In this document: one piece after another, positions 32,506 through 41,254 of the stretch | How the letters are laid out: the number at the start of each line of letters is the position of its first letter | Numbering within the stretch: position 1 is the stretch's first letter | NCBI GenBank assembly: GCA_963714155.1 | Contig: OY970236.1 | Span: 1,798,001-1,862,000, forward strand | DNA: 64,000 nt | Source of the DNA: VRUE01 sp963714155 | Lineage (GTDB): Bacteria > Actinomycetota > Thermoleophilia > Solirubrobacterales > 70-9 | Direction: 5' to 3' | The notes under the pieces: generated by a model | Told to the model about the DNA's origin: nothing | Databases searched by the model: none | The model's input: only the letters and a program-made list of their open reading frames with translations | Program-made: the position numbers and the translations under genes

Positions 32506-32674
32506 CCTCAAGCCCGTCGCTGCAAGTGCCGATGCAAGCTGTGCAACTTTTCAGCTAACTCGGTGTTTATGACAGCAGCGACCGATTAAGGCTTGAGGAC
32601 CGACGAGCCAGGGAAACAAAGTCTCGCTGGTGGCACGTCCTTCGGAAAGAAAGGGCCCCGAAAGGGGCCCTTTT
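32506..32674 (+). ncRNA. Candidate structured RNA ending in a terminator
   Basis: A long-range pairing CCTCAAGCC (32506-32514) with GGCTTGAGG (32590-32598) is stacked on GTCGCTGC (32516-32523) with GCAGCGAC (32575-32582). The enclosed region holds AGCTG/CAGCT. A second stem GGAC...GTCC with CCAG/CTGG follows, then a Rho-independent terminator at 32653-32674. The stretch has no convincing reading frame. I match it to no known riboswitch or sRNA family; transcription is unproven. Confidence 0.4.
32653..32674 (+). terminator. Rho-independent terminator
   Basis: GGGCCCC-GAAA-GGGGCCC followed by TTTT on the plus strand; the minus strand also gives a T-rich run (TTTCTTT), so it may work in both directions. 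It lies 87 bases before the gene at 32761 and ends the structured-RNA candidate. Confidence 0.85.
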
Positions 32675-32725
32675 CCGTTCTGTCACCCCGTTGGCCGAAT
32701 GTTGGACGACGCGGCGCGCAAAGGG

Positions 32726-32753
32726 TTCGACCATTGGCACGTTTCCCTACTGT
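32726..32753 (+). promoter_or_regulatory. Candidate promoter giving a leaderless mRNA
   Basis: TTCGAC (32726-32731) and TACTGT (32748-32753) are separated by 16 bases. The expected start of transcription falls on or next to the ATG at 32761, and no Shine-Dalgarno is present, so the gene may be leaderless. Confidence 0.4.
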
Positions 32754-32760
32754 GAGCGCA

Positions 32761-33297
32761 ATGAGCGAACACGGGCAGCCTCTCGTCGGCTTCCGCTCCA
32801 CCCCGCCGGCCGAACCGGCTCGCGAGGTGGCGGACAAAACCGACGCCCCGGACAAGCGGAAGCTCTTCCGCCTGCCATTGCTCCGCGGTCGCACCGCGGA
32901 GAGCACTGTCCCGCGAGACGAGCGAGCGCAGCTGAAGCAGCGCGAAAAGCAGTTGAGATCTGCCGAGGCGGCGAAGGAGGCCTTCTTCCAGACTCCGGCA
33001 GGCCGCGCGCGCCTCGCCTACAAACGAGGCCATCGCCTCTTCCAGTACGAACTCGAGATCAACGAACTCAGCCCCACGCTGATCCCCGGTCCGATCGGCG
33101 GTCCCGCCCGCGAGACCACCGATCCGGTCGACATCCTCAACGCGGTCACCGTCGAGGGCTGGAAGCTGGTCACCGGCAAGTTCCTCCATTCCGAGATCCG
33201 CGGCGGTGCGGTTGGCTGCTACCTCTTCAAGCGCTCGCAAAAACGCCGCCTCTCGATGAACAACCCCTGGCAGGCCCCGGAAGTATCCGACTCCTAA
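32761..33297 (+). CDS. Conserved-type soluble protein, DUF4177-like C-terminal part
   Basis: A 178-residue protein. A Pro/Lys-rich disordered N-terminus is followed by a charged helix (QLKQREKQLRSAEAAKEAFF), TPAGRARLAYKRGHRLFQYEL, and a C-terminal part ILNAVTVEGWKLVTGKFLHS that resembles DUF4177-type proteins (L-N-x-x-x-x-E-G-W-x-L-V pattern). Function is unknown. The ATG at 32761 is preferred over a start at 32593, which would run through a terminator. It is convergent with zwf with an 18-base gap. Confidence 0.75.
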   Translation: MSEHGQPLVGFRSTPPAEPAREVADKTDAPDKRKLFRLPLLRGRTAESTVPRDERAQLKQREKQLRSAEAAKEAFFQTPAGRARLAYKRGHRLFQYELEINELSPTLIPGPIGGPARETTDPVDILNAVTVEGWKLVTGKFLHSEIRGGAVGCYLFKRSQKRRLSMNNPWQAPEVSDS

Positions 33298-33315
33298 CGG
33301 AGCCAATCGCCGCGC

Positions 33316-34779
33316 CTAGGGATGGTCGTTGGGCAGGTGCCAGCGGTGCGGAGCAAGCAGCGCATCGGTTGCTCGCGGCCCCCAGGTACCCGGCTCATAC
33401 AGCTCGACCGGCGGCGGTTCGCGCACAATCGGGTCCGCCACTTCCCAGAGACGCTCGATCGCAGCCGAGGTCGTGAACAAGGTGCGGTCACCGATCATCA
33501 CGTCGTGGATCAGCCGCTCGTAGGCATCGAGCGCCCGCTCGGGACCGCCGAAGCTATCGGCGTAGCTGAACCGCATGTGGGCCTGTCCGAGCTGCATCTT
33601 CGGACCGGGCACCTTGGCCAGGAATGAGGCGGAGATGCTGCCGGGGTCGCCGAGCTCGAAAGTCAGGTGGTCGTGGCCGAACTCCTCGGCGACCTGGCTG
33701 CAGTCGAGCGGGAACATTCGCCGCGGCGGCTCCGAGAAGGCGACGGTGAGCAGGTGATGGTTGTCGGCCAGCCGCTTTCCCGAGCGCAGGAAGAAGGGAA
33801 CCCCCTCCCAGCGCCAGTTGTCGACGAATGCCCGCAGGGCGACGAAGGTCTCGGTATCCGAATCGGAAGCGACACCATCCTCCTCGCGGTAGCCGGCGTA
33901 CTGGCCGCGGACCAGGTCCCCGGGCTCGAGCGTCTTCATCGCTTCGAAGACCTTCTCCCGCTCGACCATCAGTGATTTGGCGCTGAGCGAGACCGGCGGC
34001 TCCATCGCGACGAAGCTGAGCAGCTGAAAGAGGTGGGTGACGATCATGTCGCGGAAGGCCCCGGTTTCCTCGTAGAACCCGCCGCGCATCTCGATCGAGA
34101 GCGTCTCCGGCACGTCGATCTGGATGTGGTCGATGTGATTGCGGTTCCAGACCGGCTCGAACATGCCGTTGGCGAAGCGCAGCGCCAGCAGGTTCTGCAC
34201 CGCCTCGCGGCCGATGTAGTGGTCGATGCGGAATACCTGCTCCTCCTCGAAGACCGAGTGGACGAGCCGGTCGAGCTCCCTGGCCGAAGCGAGATCGCGA
34301 CCGAAGGGCTTCTCCATGATCACCCGCGCCCCCTCACCCAACCCGGCCTGCCCCAATTGTTCGATCACGCCGTTGGTCGCGGCCGGTGGCAGCGAGAGGT
34401 AGTGCAGGAGCTCGGCATCGCGGAGAGCCTGCCGAGCTCCGTCGATGGCGCCGCCGAGTCGATTGAAGCCATCGCTGGTCGAGGCGAAGTCGAGCATCGC
34501 GGCAAAGCGTCGCCATGAATCGCCCGCGACCGGCCTGCGGCCAGAGCTGCAGACCGCCTCGTGGGCCAGCTCGACGAACTCCTCCTGCGAGAGTGCGCTC
34601 CGCGCAGTGCCGATCAGGGCAAACCGCTCCGGCATCAGCCCCGCCTCGAAGAGGTGAAAGATCCCGGGCAGCAGCTTGCGCCGCGCCAGATCGCCGGTGG
34701 CACCGAAGAGCACGATCACCTGGTCGTGCGGAGTCGGTGACGCGGCCGCGGTTGGGGCCTCCAGTACTTCTACTGCCAT
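33316..34779 (-). CDS. zwf: Glucose-6-phosphate 1-dehydrogenase
   Basis: A 487-residue enzyme oxidising glucose-6-phosphate to 6-phosphogluconolactone with NADP+ (or NAD+), entry to the oxidative pentose phosphate pathway. The dinucleotide loop is VLFGATGDLARRKL, the substrate site RIDHYIGREAVQNLLALRF, with EKPFGRD and NRNHIDHIQI also typical. Length is normal. The usual partners (tal, opcA, gnd, pgl) are not adjacent. It stands alone, convergent with the gene at 32761, and its upstream neighbour is a secreted protein on the same strand. Confidence 0.96.
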   Translation of the reverse strand: MAVEVLEAPTAAASPTPHDQVIVLFGATGDLARRKLLPGIFHLFEAGLMPERFALIGTARSALSQEEFVELAHEAVCSSGRRPVAGDSWRRFAAMLDFASTSDGFNRLGGAIDGARQALRDAELLHYLSLPPAATNGVIEQLGQAGLGEGARVIMEKPFGRDLASARELDRLVHSVFEEEQVFRIDHYIGREAVQNLLALRFANGMFEPVWNRNHIDHIQIDVPETLSIEMRGGFYEETGAFRDMIVTHLFQLLSFVAMEPPVSLSAKSLMVEREKVFEAMKTLEPGDLVRGQYAGYREEDGVASDSDTETFVALRAFVDNWRWEGVPFFLRSGKRLADNHHLLTVAFSEPPRRMFPLDCSQVAEEFGHDHLTFELGDPGSISASFLAKVPGPKMQLGQAHMRFSYADSFGGPERALDAYERLIHDVMIGDRTLFTTSAAIERLWEVADPIVREPPPVELYEPGTWGPRATDALLAPHRWHLPNDHP

Positions 34780-34823
34780 TGCTTCAGCCTTGCAGAACCG
34801 CTACGCCCGCTCGGTGGCCGCGC

Positions 34824-35828
34824 TCAGAAACTTGTTTCCAGGATCGTCTCGAATTCTGCGCCGGTCAAAGGCAGGCGCGGCGCGCCCGGAAGCGAGACCG
34901 AGAGCGGGCCCGACCAACTCGTCGTCCCGTCAGGGAAGGCGCGATAGGTGCCCTTGCCATGAAACGGCGACGGCGGCTCGATCGAGGCCAAGGTCAGCGC
35001 GTCGTTCAGGGCGATCGCATTTTTCGAGTGCTCGGTGGCCAGCGCGTAGCGGATCCTCGCCATCGACCCCAGGCCTTCTTCGGTAACGGCGAGGAAGAGT
35101 GTCGCCTTGCGGCCGGCAATCGCAATCAGCTCGGTCCCCGCGACCCCGTGGCGATTGCTCGCGCTGAGGAAGGTCGGAAAGAAGCTCGGATGCTGGGTCG
35201 CCGGCCGCGCGCCACTGCTCGCCGCCGGGCGAAAGCGGAATCGAGAGGAGGCGCAGCGCAGGCGCAGGGGACTGCGGATCCTCCCTTTGACACGGTGGGA
35301 GCGAACGGCCACGTAGTTCTTCTCGCCGCTGAAGCGAAGGCCGCCGACGAACACTCCGAGCTGGCTAGTGAAGTGGTCGGCCCCCCGGCAGCGCTTTCGC
35401 GATGGCGATTTCACCACCCTGCCGGAAGGCCGGAGGCGCAGGTCGAGCTTGCCGAATTCTCCGAACGAAGCCGCAATCCGGCGCGGGGTGACGATTCCGC
35501 GGGCAACGTAAGCGGTAACCGCACGTCGGATGCCGAACAGCCTTTCGAGCGCGCTTTCCTTGCCGCCCGGAGCTGGCTTGCTCACTTCCACGGCGACGAC
35601 GCCCCCCTCGCCAATCACGGTGATCTCGTAGCCGTTCCTGGCCCTCAGCTCGAGGTGGGTTTCGAAGCCGTGAGGCGGCGGCGGCATGTGCAGCCGGGCT
35701 CGCACCTGGGCTCGAAACTGGGCCGGAACGACCGTCGGTAGGTCGAGCACGTTTGCGGCAGCGCCGGCGGGCGGCACGAGGATGCCGATCACCGCGATCG
35801 CGGCGCAGACCCCTGCCCGGCGAGTCAT
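34824..35828 (-). CDS. Secreted protein of unknown function
   Basis: A 334-residue exported protein with an N-terminal signal peptide (about 1-25, ending near AGAAANV). The rest is beta-rich and Arg-rich with no motif I recognise: HGFETHLELRARNGYEITV, then RRIAASFGEFGKLDLRL, then a C-terminal strand-rich part. Two cysteines (in KRCRGADHF and LRLRCASS) may form a disulfide. The ATG overlaps by four bases the stop of the trypsin-like protease gene, so the two are co-translated and probably act together outside the cell. Confidence 0.75.
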   Translation of the reverse strand: MTRRAGVCAAIAVIGILVPPAGAAANVLDLPTVVPAQFRAQVRARLHMPPPPHGFETHLELRARNGYEITVIGEGGVVAVEVSKPAPGGKESALERLFGIRRAVTAYVARGIVTPRRIAASFGEFGKLDLRLRPSGRVVKSPSRKRCRGADHFTSQLGVFVGGLRFSGEKNYVAVRSHRVKGRIRSPLRLRCASSRFRFRPAASSGARPATQHPSFFPTFLSASNRHGVAGTELIAIAGRKATLFLAVTEEGLGSMARIRYALATEHSKNAIALNDALTLASIEPPSPFHGKGTYRAFPDGTTSWSGPLSVSLPGAPRLPLTGAEFETILETSF

Positions 35829-36829
35829 TTGACGCGCCCCGCCCGGTGAAAGAGGCGAGCGACTTCCTTACCGAAGTAAGCACCGAAGTCCGTGTCGGGA
35901 TCGTCGCCGTAGCCGTAGTTGGTGACGCTGTTGAGGATGCGATCGCCGGAGATCGTCCAGCCGCCACCCGAGGCGCCACCGGTCACGTCGCAATCGACCG
36001 CGAGGTTGAGTGGCCCCGGCATCAGGAACGACCGTGCGTCGTGGCCGAGGAAGGGCGTCTGGGCGCAGACCTGCTGGGTTTCGCCGTCGAACGGTTCTTC
36101 GGCCGGATAGCCGTGGACGTCGAAGACCTGCCGCGCTTTCAGCCCCCAGGCGATGCCGGTGCCGCCAACCGCTTTGGCCAGGAGTTCGCCGTCCTGGTTG
36201 CGGCCGACGACCGCAGCGCCGACGTCGTAGTTCTCACTGCCGCTGACGCGCCACTGCCGGGTCGTATCGATCCACTTGGCGGGAAAGACGCCAAAGGGCC
36301 GCTGGCCGTAGCGATAGCCGGGCACGAAGGCCCAGCGGAAGTCGACCCAGCGCCCCCGGCGACCGCCGCTGTGAATGCAATGGGCGGCGGTGAAGACGAC
36401 GCTGAGGTTCGGTGCGTTGACCGAGGTCCCGGAGCAGCGGCCGAACCCAAAGGGAGTCTCGATGAAGATCGCTCCGTTTTGGCGGGTGATTTCGGCGGTC
36501 GGGTCCGGGACCGTTTCGAAGCTGGAGCTGGTGCTTGCCTCACCGGCGGCGTAAGGCGGGTGGACATGCGGGACTTCACCGGCGGCGCTTGGCGGACCAG
36601 TGAGAGTGAGCTGGCCTCGACCGGGTCGGTTCAGGTCAAGCGGTTGCGCCTGTTTCATCCGCGCCGCGGTCCAGAACCGAGCCGTCTCGCCAGCCGGCGT
36701 TGACGTCACCGCGTGGGCATCCGCGGACGGTGCCTTCGGCATACCAACCGCGAGCGAAGCAACAACAAGAAGGGCCAGAGCACTCTTTCTCGCCAGCGCG
36801 CAATGCGCCCCCCGGCCACATGCGTTCAT
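35825..36829 (-). CDS. Secreted trypsin-like serine protease
   Basis: 334 residues from ATG at 36829 (a TTG at 36853 is also in frame). A signal peptide (basic ALARK, then LALLVVASLAVG) is followed by a propeptide-like stretch and an S1 protease domain with the triad visible: H150 in VVFTAAHC, D202 in SENYDVGAAVV, S287 in TGGASGGGW. CSGTSV and DCDVTGGASGG are typical of bacterial V8/trypsin-like enzymes. Substrates are unknown. It is followed, with overlap, by a secreted protein of unknown function. Confidence 0.88.
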   Translation of the reverse strand: MNACGRGAHCALARKSALALLVVASLAVGMPKAPSADAHAVTSTPAGETARFWTAARMKQAQPLDLNRPGRGQLTLTGPPSAAGEVPHVHPPYAAGEASTSSSFETVPDPTAEITRQNGAIFIETPFGFGRCSGTSVNAPNLSVVFTAAHCIHSGGRRGRWVDFRWAFVPGYRYGQRPFGVFPAKWIDTTRQWRVSGSENYDVGAAVVGRNQDGELLAKAVGGTGIAWGLKARQVFDVHGYPAEEPFDGETQQVCAQTPFLGHDARSFLMPGPLNLAVDCDVTGGASGGGWTISGDRILNSVTNYGYGDDPDTDFGAYFGKEVARLFHRAGRVK

Positions 36830-36896
36830 CCCGATCAGTCTACTTACGAGCAATCAAACGCCCTCTGCATGCAACTTCGCAGGGCCGGGCGAAAAG

Positions 36897-36967
36897 AGGC
36901 GCCTACCAGAATCGAACTGGTGTAAACGGCTTTGCAGGCCGCTGCGTAGCCACTCCGCCAAGGCGCC
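36897..36967 (-). tRNA. tRNA-Cys (GCA)
   Basis: 71 nt without CCA: acceptor GGCGCCT/AGGCGCC, anticodon arm GCGGC CTGCAAA GCCGT with anticodon GCA, T arm ACCAG TTCGATT CTGGT. Discriminator U73 is the known identity element of tRNA-Cys. Confidence 0.95.
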
Positions 36968-37009
36968 GAAGCGGGATGAAGCGTAGCGGCGTTTCAATCG
37001 GGGCGAGAG

Positions 37010-37759
37010 CTACGCGGCGCGCTGCTCGGGGCCCGGATCGTCGTCGATGTCGAGGATCAAGTTGTCGTCGGCACTGCGGCGCACCTTGAACTCGAGCGGC
37101 GAGCGCTGCTCGAGCTCGCGCAGCAGCTCAACCGGTTCGTTGAGTCGCATCGAGAGGGTCGCCCGACCCTCGGAGAAGCGCTCGACCGAGATATCGGTGG
37201 TGGCGTCGATCTGGCCGGCGGCGTCCTCGAAGCCAACCAGCTGGGAGAAGTCGTCAAGGGGGCCGATCTCGACTTTGACCAGGCCTTCGAAGAGGTTCTG
37301 AGCGGCCTGCTCTATCGGACCAACTGGGCTAGAAACCGCCGGCGCGGCACCGACGTCAGCCTCTGCCTCGTTCAGCTCCTGGGCGCGACGACCGACCTCG
37401 ACCGCCTCACGCAGCGCCTTCATCCTGATCCGGGTTGCCTGACCACGGGCCTGGGCCTGAATCTCCCCCAGCTTCGAGGAGACCGTCTCCAGCGAGGCGA
37501 TGCTGCGGTCATGGCGTTCGTTGGCCTCGATCAAGCGCTCGTGCAGGCCGCGAATCTCACGTTCGCGCTCGATCACCATCGCCGAGAGCGAGGAGAGCTC
37601 CTCCTCGGCGCGGGCAGCCGTATCGGCGGCGTCGCGCCAGCGATTGAGCGCCTCCTCCGCGTCGCGCTCCAGTGCCCAACTGCGAGCGTCACGCGCCGCA
37701 AGCGCCGCCTCCACATCGGATCGGCGGTAGCCGAAGAGCGCCCTCTTGAAGCTACCCAT
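37010..37759 (-). CDS. DivIVA-like coiled-coil protein
   Basis: 249 residues from ATG at 37759. The N-terminus MGSFKRALFGYRRSDVEAAL fits the DivIVA membrane-binding domain pattern (F-G-Y-x-x-x-x-V-x-x), followed by a long coiled coil (about 20-130) with heptad-like charges, a linker, and a C-terminal alpha/beta part (VKVEIGPLDDFSQLVGFEDA, EFKVRRSADDNLILDIDDD). Likely a scaffold at curved membrane or division sites, consistent with the rod-shape cluster further on (inference). Its start overlaps the rsfS stop by eight bases. Confidence 0.78.
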   Translation of the reverse strand: MGSFKRALFGYRRSDVEAALAARDARSWALERDAEEALNRWRDAADTAARAEEELSSLSAMVIEREREIRGLHERLIEANERHDRSIASLETVSSKLGEIQAQARGQATRIRMKALREAVEVGRRAQELNEAEADVGAAPAVSSPVGPIEQAAQNLFEGLVKVEIGPLDDFSQLVGFEDAAGQIDATTDISVERFSEGRATLSMRLNEPVELLRELEQRSPLEFKVRRSADDNLILDIDDDPGPEQRAA

Positions 37760-38165
37760 GCGCGGCACCGTAAAGGTGCCCCCGGACGCCATCCTGCGGC
37801 GCCTGCAGCTCGAGCCGTGGCGCCTCGCGCCAGAGGTCCTCGAGCGCGTAGCGCTGCCGCGCCTCCTCAGTAAACACGTGCAGGACGCAGTCGAGGTAGT
37901 CGAGCACGATCCAGCCCGCTGTCTCGGCCACCTCCGAGCCGGCCGGCAGGAGCCCCTGCTCCTGCTTGAGACGCAGCTTCACCTCGTCGGCGATCGCCCG
38001 CGCCTGGCGCTCGTTTCGCGCCGTGCAGATCGTCAGGAAGTCCGTGTAGGAGACCAGCTCGCGCATCTTGAGCACGACGATCTCGCTTGCCGCTTTCGAA
38101 TCGGCGAGCTCGGCCAGCCGCTGGGCCAGCGCCTCGCTGCGTACAGCCTTCTCACTCTCACTCAT
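37752..38165 (-). CDS. rsfS: Ribosomal silencing factor RsfS
   Basis: A 137-residue RsfS/Iojap protein that binds L14 and prevents subunit joining under starvation. VSYTDFLTICTARNERQARAI and GWIVLDYLDCVLHVFTEEAR are family signatures. The C-terminal about 20 residues are extra and Gln/Gly-rich. It overlaps nadD by four bases, the common bacterial order nadD-rsfS. Confidence 0.93.
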   Translation of the reverse strand: MSESEKAVRSEALAQRLAELADSKAASEIVVLKMRELVSYTDFLTICTARNERQARAIADEVKLRLKQEQGLLPAGSEVAETAGWIVLDYLDCVLHVFTEEARQRYALEDLWREAPRLELQAPQDGVRGHLYGAAHG

Positions 38166-38773
38166 CGGTAGATCCCCTTCTCTTCGATGAAGCGTGCCAC
38201 CGGCTCGGGCACCAGATAACGCAAGGGCCGCTCCTGGGCGGCCCGCTCGCGGACGGCCGAGGAGGAGACCCCGAACTGCGGCATCTCCAGCATCGTCGCC
38301 CGGCCGTCGGCACCGAGACTGCGCAATACAGCCGCGACGTCAGCGTCGGATATCCCCGCCCGACGGGCCACCGCGAGGCGCGCCAGCTCGGTTACCCGCT
38401 GCGGCTCGCGCCAGCTCTCCAGACCCACCGCCGCGTCGGCCCCCATCACGAAGACGAGCTCTCTATCGCCGCTGTCCTTTGCAAGTAGCTCCAAGGTCTC
38501 ATACGTGTAGGACGGCCCCTCGCGCTCGACCTCCAGGGTCGAGACCGAGAAGCGCGAGTCATCGGCAGCGGCAAGCCGAGTCATCGCCAGCCGCTGCTCG
38601 CGCCCCGGGTCGTCGGCGATCCGCTTGTGTGGAGCGCTGCCGGTCGGCATCAGGATCACTTCCTCGAGGCCGAGCTGCCAGAGCGCCTCCTGAGCAAGCG
38701 CGAGGTGACCGAGGTGCGGCGGATTGAAGGCCGAACCGAGGACACCGATGCCGGCCGGCGCGGCGCTACTCAC
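38162..38773 (-). CDS. nadD: Nicotinate-nucleotide adenylyltransferase
   Basis: A 203-residue nucleotidyltransferase making nicotinic acid adenine dinucleotide in NAD synthesis. The HxGH-type motif is GSAFNPPHLGHLALAQ, with MPTGSAPHK and the C-terminal ISTR-like SSSAVRERAA. Its start overlaps the proA stop by eight bases and it is followed by rsfS with a four-base overlap. Confidence 0.94.
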   Translation of the reverse strand: MSSAAPAGIGVLGSAFNPPHLGHLALAQEALWQLGLEEVILMPTGSAPHKRIADDPGREQRLAMTRLAAADDSRFSVSTLEVEREGPSYTYETLELLAKDSGDRELVFVMGADAAVGLESWREPQRVTELARLAVARRAGISDADVAAVLRSLGADGRATMLEMPQFGVSSSAVRERAAQERPLRYLVPEPVARFIEEKGIYR

Positions 38774-40028
38774 GCACTTGGCCGTCGCCGCGGACGACGT
38801 ACTTGTAGGTCGTCAACTCGCGCAGCCCGATCGGCCCGCGGGCGTGGAGCTTCTGAGTCGAGTTACCGATCTCGGCCCCCATGCCGAACTCGAAGCCATC
38901 GGTAAAGCGAGTCGAGGCGTTGGTGTAGACGACGGCGGCGTCGACACCGGCCGTGAAGCGCTCCGAGGCCTCTTGGGACGAGGTGACGATCGCCTCGGAG
39001 TGAGTGGTGCCGTGGTGATTGACGTGGTCGACTGCATCCTCGAGGGAGTCAACGACGCCCACCGCCATCTTCAGGTCGAGGTACTCGGTGCTCCAGTCCG
39101 CCTCGGTGGCCGCGCCGACCTCGACACCATCGGCCAGCTCGCGCACCCGCTCGTCGCCAACCAGCTCCACGCCCGCCGCGTGGAGATCAGCGAGTACACC
39201 GGGCAAGAAGGCGGATGCAACGGCAGCGTCGACCAACAGCGTCTCGGCCGCGTTGCAGACCCCCGGCCTCTGCACCTTGGCGTTGTAGGCGATCTTCCTC
39301 GCCATCTCGAGGTCGGCCTCGGCGTGCACGTACACGTGGCAGTTGCCAGCCGCGGCGTAGATCACCGGCACCTTTGCCACGTCCTTCAGGGCATTCTTCA
39401 AGCCTTCGCCGCCGCGGGGTATCAGCAGGTCCACGTTCCCCTCCTGCGTGGCGAGCCCCGCCAAGCCCTCGCGGCCACCGCCAACGAGGAGGACCGCGTC
39501 CTCCGGAAGCCGCGCCTCGACCAGCGCCTCGCGAACCACGGCGGCCAGCGCTCCGTTGGAGCGTTCCGCGTAGCTCGAGCCGCGCAGGACGATCGCGTTA
39601 CCGCTCTTGATCGTCAGCGCGGCGCAGTCAATGGTCACGTTGGGCCGCGCCTCATAGACGACGGCAACGACCCCCAACGGCACCCTGACCTTGCGCAGAT
39701 CGAGGCCCCCGGAGAGCGTTTTGCGTTCCAGCTCCTCGCCGATCGGGTCGTCAAGCGAAGCCACGGCCCGCACCCCCTCGGCCATCGCCGCAACGCGATC
39801 CGCGGTCAGCGTCAACCGGTCCCGAAGCGCCTCGGTCAATCCAGCCGCACGCTCGTCGGCCAGATCGGCCGCGTTGGCCTCGAGGATCTCTTCCACCCGC
39901 TCCCCCAGCAGCCGCACAACAGCGGCGAGCGCAGCATCCTTGTCCGCGCTCGGCATCCCGGCAAGCTCCCGCGAAGCCCGCTTGGCGGCGATGCAGCTTT
40001 CCTCAACGCTTCTGATCGTGGTCGCCAT
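38766..40028 (-). CDS. proA: Gamma-glutamyl phosphate reductase
   Basis: A 420-residue aldehyde-dehydrogenase-fold enzyme that reduces gamma-glutamyl phosphate in proline synthesis. It has GVVAVVYEARPNVTIDCAAL, SGNAIVLRGSSYA, LIPRGGEGL and the catalytic cysteine in QRPGVCNAAETLLVD. Length is normal. It lies 16 bases after proB and overlaps nadD, so proB-proA-nadD-rsfS and the DivIVA-like gene form one unit. Confidence 0.96.
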   Translation of the reverse strand: MATTIRSVEESCIAAKRASRELAGMPSADKDAALAAVVRLLGERVEEILEANAADLADERAAGLTEALRDRLTLTADRVAAMAEGVRAVASLDDPIGEELERKTLSGGLDLRKVRVPLGVVAVVYEARPNVTIDCAALTIKSGNAIVLRGSSYAERSNGALAAVVREALVEARLPEDAVLLVGGGREGLAGLATQEGNVDLLIPRGGEGLKNALKDVAKVPVIYAAAGNCHVYVHAEADLEMARKIAYNAKVQRPGVCNAAETLLVDAAVASAFLPGVLADLHAAGVELVGDERVRELADGVEVGAATEADWSTEYLDLKMAVGVVDSLEDAVDHVNHHGTTHSEAIVTSSQEASERFTAGVDAAVVYTNASTRFTDGFEFGMGAEIGNSTQKLHARGPIGLRELTTYKYVVRGDGQVRE

Positions 40029-40044
40029 GCAGAGCTAAGGGTAG

Positions 40045-41133
40045 CTACACCAATACGAAGCAATCCCGATGGATCACCTCATCCGCCGCGTGCGGGAGCA
40101 GATCACGTACCTGCGGACTTTTCATCCCGCGGACCTGCGCCAACTCAACCGAAGAGAAATCAACGATCCCCTTGCCGACGACCGATCCGTTCGTCGCCAC
40201 CTCGACAGCATCGCCTGCTTCGAACTCTCCCTCAATATCCGTGATGCCGACCGGCAGCAAACTCGATCCTTTCTCGCGCAAGACGCGCGCCGCACCGTCA
40301 TCAACGACGACACGTCCACGAATCGGCTTGGCGTACTTGAGCCAGAGCTTGAAGCTAGATGTTTTGCTGGCCTGGGCAACAAAACGCGTGCCAACCTCTT
40401 CACCCGCGGCGGCGGTGGTGAGAGTTCCGGCGCTGGTGCCGTCACAGATAGCCACCGGGATGCCCGACTCGCTGGCCATCTCGGCCGCGGCAACCTTGCT
40501 TCGCATACCACCCGAGCCAAAGGTTGAGGTCCGCTCACCGATCTCCAACTTCGCCAGGTCCGCCGGTTCGTTGACCGTGGCTATCCGCCGAGCGTCGGCG
40601 TCGAGCGCCGGGTCGGCTGTATGCAGCCCGTCGGTGTTGGTCAGCAGCACAAGCAGGCGCGCCTCGAGCAGAATCGCCACCTGGGCGGCGAGAAAGTCGT
40701 TGTCGCCGAAGGTGATCTCGTCGGTGGCCGTGGTGTCGTTCTCGTTGACTACCGGCACCACCCCCCACTCGATCAGCCGCCTCAGGGTCTGGCGGGCGTT
40801 GAGGTAATTGGTCCGGGCGGCGATGTCAGCCGCGGTGAGCAGCACCTGGGCGGCACGGGTGCCGTGCTCGGCGAGGCGGCTCTCGTAGGCGCGGAAGAGA
40901 TCGCCCTGGCCGACGGCGGAGGCGGCCTGCAGCTCGTCCATCGCGCGCGGGCGCACCGGCAGGTCCATCAGGCGCATGCCACGGGCGATCGCCCCCGAGG
41001 TGACCATCGCGACTCGCTCGCCACCCTGCTCCAAAGCGGCAACCTGCGCGCAGACGGAATCGAGCACGTCCGTGCGCAGCGAGCCGTCATCGGCGGCGAC
41101 AATCGAGGATCCAAGCTTGACGACGAGGGTCAT
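40045..41133 (-). CDS. proB: Glutamate 5-kinase
   Basis: A 362-residue enzyme: an N-terminal amino-acid kinase domain (TLVVKLGSSIVAADDG, VTSGAIARGMRLM, VVNENDTTATDEITFGDND, GTGGM-type FGSGGMRSKVAAA) and a C-terminal PUA domain (about 275-355, starting IRGRVVVDDGAARVL). It makes gamma-glutamyl phosphate and is usually inhibited by proline. The ATG at 41133 is preferred, since the conserved domain begins directly after it. Palindromic element B1 separates it from obg. Confidence 0.96.
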   Translation of the reverse strand: MTLVVKLGSSIVAADDGSLRTDVLDSVCAQVAALEQGGERVAMVTSGAIARGMRLMDLPVRPRAMDELQAASAVGQGDLFRAYESRLAEHGTRAAQVLLTAADIAARTNYLNARQTLRRLIEWGVVPVVNENDTTATDEITFGDNDFLAAQVAILLEARLLVLLTNTDGLHTADPALDADARRIATVNEPADLAKLEIGERTSTFGSGGMRSKVAAAEMASESGIPVAICDGTSAGTLTTAAAGEEVGTRFVAQASKTSSFKLWLKYAKPIRGRVVVDDGAARVLREKGSSLLPVGITDIEGEFEAGDAVEVATNGSVVGKGIVDFSSVELAQVRGMKSPQVRDLLPHAADEVIHRDCFVLV

Positions 41134-41182
41134 GGCCGCCCAAGTGTATGAGCCGCCGCTTGTCGAAAGCTCACGTCGGAGG

Positions 41183-41254
41183 GGACCGAGCGCCCCCTCC
41201 CAAAACACTCAAGCGCGGCTCCTGCCGCGCGTTTTGGGAGGGGGCGCTCGGTCC
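41183..41254. repeat. Palindromic element B1
   Basis: Perfect 24-bp arms (41183-41206 and 41231-41254) flank a 24-base loop holding GCGCGGC-TCCT-GCCGCGC. The arm contains GCGCCCCCTCCCAAAAC followed by ACTCAAG, shared with element B2. The right arm touches the stop codon of obg (TGA, 41257-41255). Confidence 0.9.

Noticed and set aside
32593..32760. Upstream start for the gene at 32761
   Set aside because: The longer frame would translate through a perfect Rho-independent terminator, and a promoter lies after it; the ATG at 32761 is better.
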